From Didymodactylos carnosus (taxonomy: Eukaryota > Rotifera > Eurotatoria > Philodinida > Philodinidae), in assembly GCA_905250885.1 (NCBI GenBank), contig CAJNOQ010000186.1, forward strand, positions 1-64,000: DNA of 64,000 nt, in the 5' to 3' direction. The translations under genes and the position numbers were made by a program. Position 1 is the stretch's first letter. The number at the start of each line of letters is the position of its first letter. The notes below the pieces were generated by a model. That model saw nothing but the letters and a program-made list of their open reading frames with translations. It did not search any database and was not told where the DNA came from. This document shows positions 63,882 to 64,000 of the stretch, in pieces.

Positions 63882-64000
63882 AACTATTTACGGAAACTGC
63901 ATGACCTCAACGTCATAAAACTTCGGCAGCATTTTCCCATGGGTAAACATTCATTTCGATTACATCTTGTTGCATGCAACTGTATTCAAAATAATTTGTT

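Overview
This is animal nuclear DNA: strongly AT-rich, with multi-exon genes split by mostly tiny GT-AG introns (often about 60-100 bp), homopolymer (Q, N, T) runs in proteins, and many short inverted-repeat elements. Every protein-coding gene that can be identified is a conserved metazoan gene. AT-rich compact genes, a family-8 glycosyltransferase pseudogene and a broken Penelope-like retroelement would suit a rotifer (Rotaria/Adineta-like bdelloid, or a monogonont). That placement is inference; another small-genome lophotrochozoan is possible.

Layout. 1-3.2 kb: a perfect 73-bp inverted repeat, then a decayed glycosyltransferase-8 gene split by a 677-bp hAT-like element with an exact 8-bp target duplication. 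3.26-21.3 kb: four genes in tandem on the minus strand, namely BRIP1/FANCJ helicase (seven exons, 1130 aa), WDR48/UAF1, PRKRIP1 and ribosomal protein eL8 (RPL7A). Small transposons sit in their introns and gaps. 24.3-33.5 kb: a minus-strand Hedgehog co-receptor of the CDON/BOC/Ihog family (five Ig, two fibronectin III, one membrane helix), whose first exon(s) were not found. 33.5-54 kb: about 20 kb of AT-rich DNA with microsatellites and no supportable gene; it could be the first intron of the CDON-like gene or intergenic. 54-64 kb: repeat-rich, with inverted-repeat elements, near-perfect nested foldbacks, a broken Penelope-like element and several elements whose arms are saturated with one short motif each.

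How the genes relate. BRIP1 (FANCJ) and WDR48 (the USP1 partner that deubiquitinates FANCD2/FANCI) belong to the same Fanconi crosslink-repair pathway and are direct neighbours in the same orientation. BRIP1 keeps the four iron-sulphur cysteines, the DEAH box and a C-terminal S-P-Y-F, the signature of a BRCA1 BRCT-binding site. The other genes (splicing factor, ribosomal protein, Hedgehog co-receptor) have no evident link.

The most unusual signal is a set of non-autonomous elements whose arms are built from dense, degenerate copies of a single short motif, a different motif in each element: CGGG at 1.4-2.0 kb, AAGAT at 37.7 kb, CATTTAA at 56.2-57.1 kb, GATTTTC at 60.6-62.7 kb and CGATAA nested at 61.9-62.3 kb.
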